Shown here piece after piece: positions 62,973-64,000 of a stretch of 64,000 bases of DNA. The position numbers and the translations under genes are program-made. This DNA comes from Paenibacillus physcomitrellae (GTDB lineage Bacteria; Bacillota; Bacilli; Paenibacillales; Paenibacillaceae). The stretch's first letter is position 1. The number at the start of each line of letters is the position of its first letter. The stretch covers positions 2,701,501 to 2,765,500 of the forward strand of contig NZ_CP022584.1 in the NCBI RefSeq assembly GCF_002240225.1, in the 5' to 3' direction. The notes under the pieces were generated by a model. It was not told the DNA's origin, ran no database searches, and saw only the letters and a program-made list of their open reading frames with translations.

Positions 62973-63286
62973 TGGCCTGGATTTTTCTTGTATTAGCCGG
63001 ATGCTGCGAGGTTCTGGGGGTCATCGGCATGAACCGGATTGTCCGCCGGAGAGCCTTCTCGTCCTATCTGCTGATGTTCGGCTCCTTCGCCGGCAGCTTC
63101 GCGCTGCTGAGCTCGGCTATGGGTTCCCTGCCAATGGGCACCGCTTATGCCGTTTGGACCGGAATCGGCACCGTAGGCAGCGCGCTGGTAGGCATGTTTC
63201 TGTACGGGGAATCCCGCAGCTGGCCGCGCATGTTATGCATCGCTGTTATTTTGGCTTCGGCCGTAGGCTTAAAGCTCATTACATGA
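62972..63286 (+). CDS. ykkD: SMR-family efflux subunit YkkD
   Basis: Second subunit of the heteromeric pump. 104 residues, four helices, Glu in AGCCEVLGVIGMN and PMGTAYAVWTGIGTVGSAL as in YkkD. Its ATG shares one base with the ykkC stop (TGATG), so translation is coupled. A terminator hairpin overlaps its last codons. Confidence 0.92.
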   Translation: MAWIFLVLAGCCEVLGVIGMNRIVRRRAFSSYLLMFGSFAGSFALLSSAMGSLPMGTAYAVWTGIGTVGSALVGMFLYGESRSWPRMLCIAVILASAVGLKLIT

Positions 63287-63310
63287 GATTTGTAATGGGC
63301 TTTTTTTTAT
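63272..63310 (+). terminator. Intrinsic terminator of ykkCD
   Basis: An 11-bp stem with one G-U pair (63272-63282 with 63292-63302) followed by TTTTTTTT. Its 5' arm is the end of ykkD coding sequence. Confidence 0.88.
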
Positions 63311-63369
63311 ACTATAATCAACTTTGACTATTAAGTCATTAAGAGAACTTGCAAGTCAGAGGGGAGTGC

Positions 63370-64000
63370 ATGATCGTTTTGTCGGATCGATCGGCAGATA
63401 AGAAACAATTGATTTTACAAATGGCGCTCAAGCTGTTCTCCACCCAGGGGGCCCGCACCACCTCCATGCAGGATATCGCCGATGCCTGCGGCATCTCGAA
63501 AGGTAGTCTGTACCTCCATTTCAAGTCCAAAGAGGAGCTGGAGACGGCCATATCGCTTTACTGCCTGAAGAAGTTGGAGGACCAGCTGCTCCTGGTGGAG
63601 CATGAAGCAGGGTTAAGTCCGCGGGAACGGCTGTATCGGCAAATTCTCGTTCTGCTCCAGCAGGTGGTGGAGCTGCGGGAATATTTGAAAATGCAGTTCA
63701 TGGACCACTCGCGAAATGGAAAGCTGCCTCTTGAGCATGAACATATCCGCCGCAACAACTTAAGACTGCTGCTTCTGATGCAGAAAAAGCTGCTGGATAT
63801 CTATGGGCCGGGTATCTCTCCTTATATCGGAGATATGCTGCTGCTGATCAACGGCATGATCGGCTCCAGCATCCAGCTGATGCTCATATTCTCATCCTTT
63901 CCGTTCTCGCTTGAGAAAGTGGCCGGGCATCTGATGGAGCTGTTCGATCATACCGCCAATCTGTATATGAATGGCGGATCGGCGCCCCTCATCCCCCCTC
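63370..64000 (+). CDS. TetR family transcriptional regulator, 3' end cut by window
   Basis: Open from ATG 63370 to the end of the window, 210 codons. A normal TetR N-terminus: KKQLILQMALKLFSTQGARTT, then the helix-turn-helix DIADACGISKGSLYLHFKSK (about residues 35-54). The C-terminal domain is helical and Leu-rich. AGAGGGGAG precedes the ATG. Near-complete by length, it may regulate a transporter located beyond the window. Not the same subtype as the TetR at 61914. Confidence 0.85.
   Translation, partial: MIVLSDRSADKKQLILQMALKLFSTQGARTTSMQDIADACGISKGSLYLHFKSKEELETAISLYCLKKLEDQLLLVEHEAGLSPRERLYRQILVLLQQVVELREYLKMQFMDHSRNGKLPLEHEHIRRNNLRLLLLMQKKLLDIYGPGISPYIGDMLLLINGMIGSSIQLMLIFSSFPFSLEKVAGHLMELFDHTANLYMNGGSAPLIPP

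Overview
This window reads as chromosome of a moderately GC-rich, endospore-forming, flagellated Firmicute, most likely a Paenibacillus or close relative. The evidence is five sporulation genes (spoIIID, spoIIQ, spoIID, spoIIR and the murA-linked block), mbl with flhO and flhP, Gram-positive ribosome binding sites, and a gene order that follows the Bacillus subtilis region from fabZ through the atp operon to prfA. Almost everything is encoded on the minus strand, so in transcription order the window runs from right to left.

Layout from left to right. 0-1.1 kb: 5' part of a phosphoglucomutase gene. 1.2-8.4 kb: fabZ with a structured leader, a small EpuA-type membrane protein, flhP, flhO, mbl, spoIIID, spoIIQ and spoIID. 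8.6-10.3 kb: a small alpha/beta esterase and an IS200/IS605 insertion carrying tnpA alone. 10.4-20.4 kb: murA, ywzB and the complete ATP synthase operon (atpZ-atpI-B-E-F-H-A-G-D-C) with several strong hairpins between cistrons. 20.6-22.5 kb: UDP-GlcNAc 2-epimerase (mnaA) and upp.

22.8-40.5 kb is an accessory carbohydrate-utilisation cluster inserted between the core genes upp and glyA. In transcription order it is: two ABC sugar permeases, a lipoprotein sugar-binding protein, an AraC-type response regulator, a YesM-type sensor kinase, a secreted multimodular GH27 enzyme, GH95, GH38 and an SGNH hydrolase. A perfect CcpA cre box lies upstream of the first gene. The layout suggests extracellular trimming by GH27, import by the ABC transporter (no ATPase gene is present locally), then intracellular hydrolysis by GH95, GH38 and the SGNH enzyme.

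40.7-43.1 kb: glyA and ywlG, preceded by a promoter, a ZTP (pfl-type) riboswitch and an intrinsic terminator that no open reading frame reveals. 43.2-52.6 kb: ywlE (arginine phosphatase type), mntP, a DUF72 gene, the Sua5/YwlC tRNA t6A enzyme, spoIIR, a lone plus-strand DUF305-like gene, a DUF421 gene, a RodA/FtsW gene, prmC and prfA. 52.9-64 kb: an SDR oxidoreductase, an HTH-plus-helical-repeat regulator, ychF, type 2 IPP isomerase, two phospholipase D superfamily genes (one probable cardiolipin synthase), then a plus-strand efflux unit: a TetR regulator with a 16-bp palindromic operator and a ykkC-ykkD small multidrug resistance pair, followed by a second TetR gene cut by the window end.

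A recurring oddity is a set of short degenerate tandem repeats, each with its own unit length (6-7, 9, 10, 14 and 16 bp), at gene junctions, several running across stop codons. In-frame 12- and 15-bp repeats also extend spoIID, the SGNH gene and fni.
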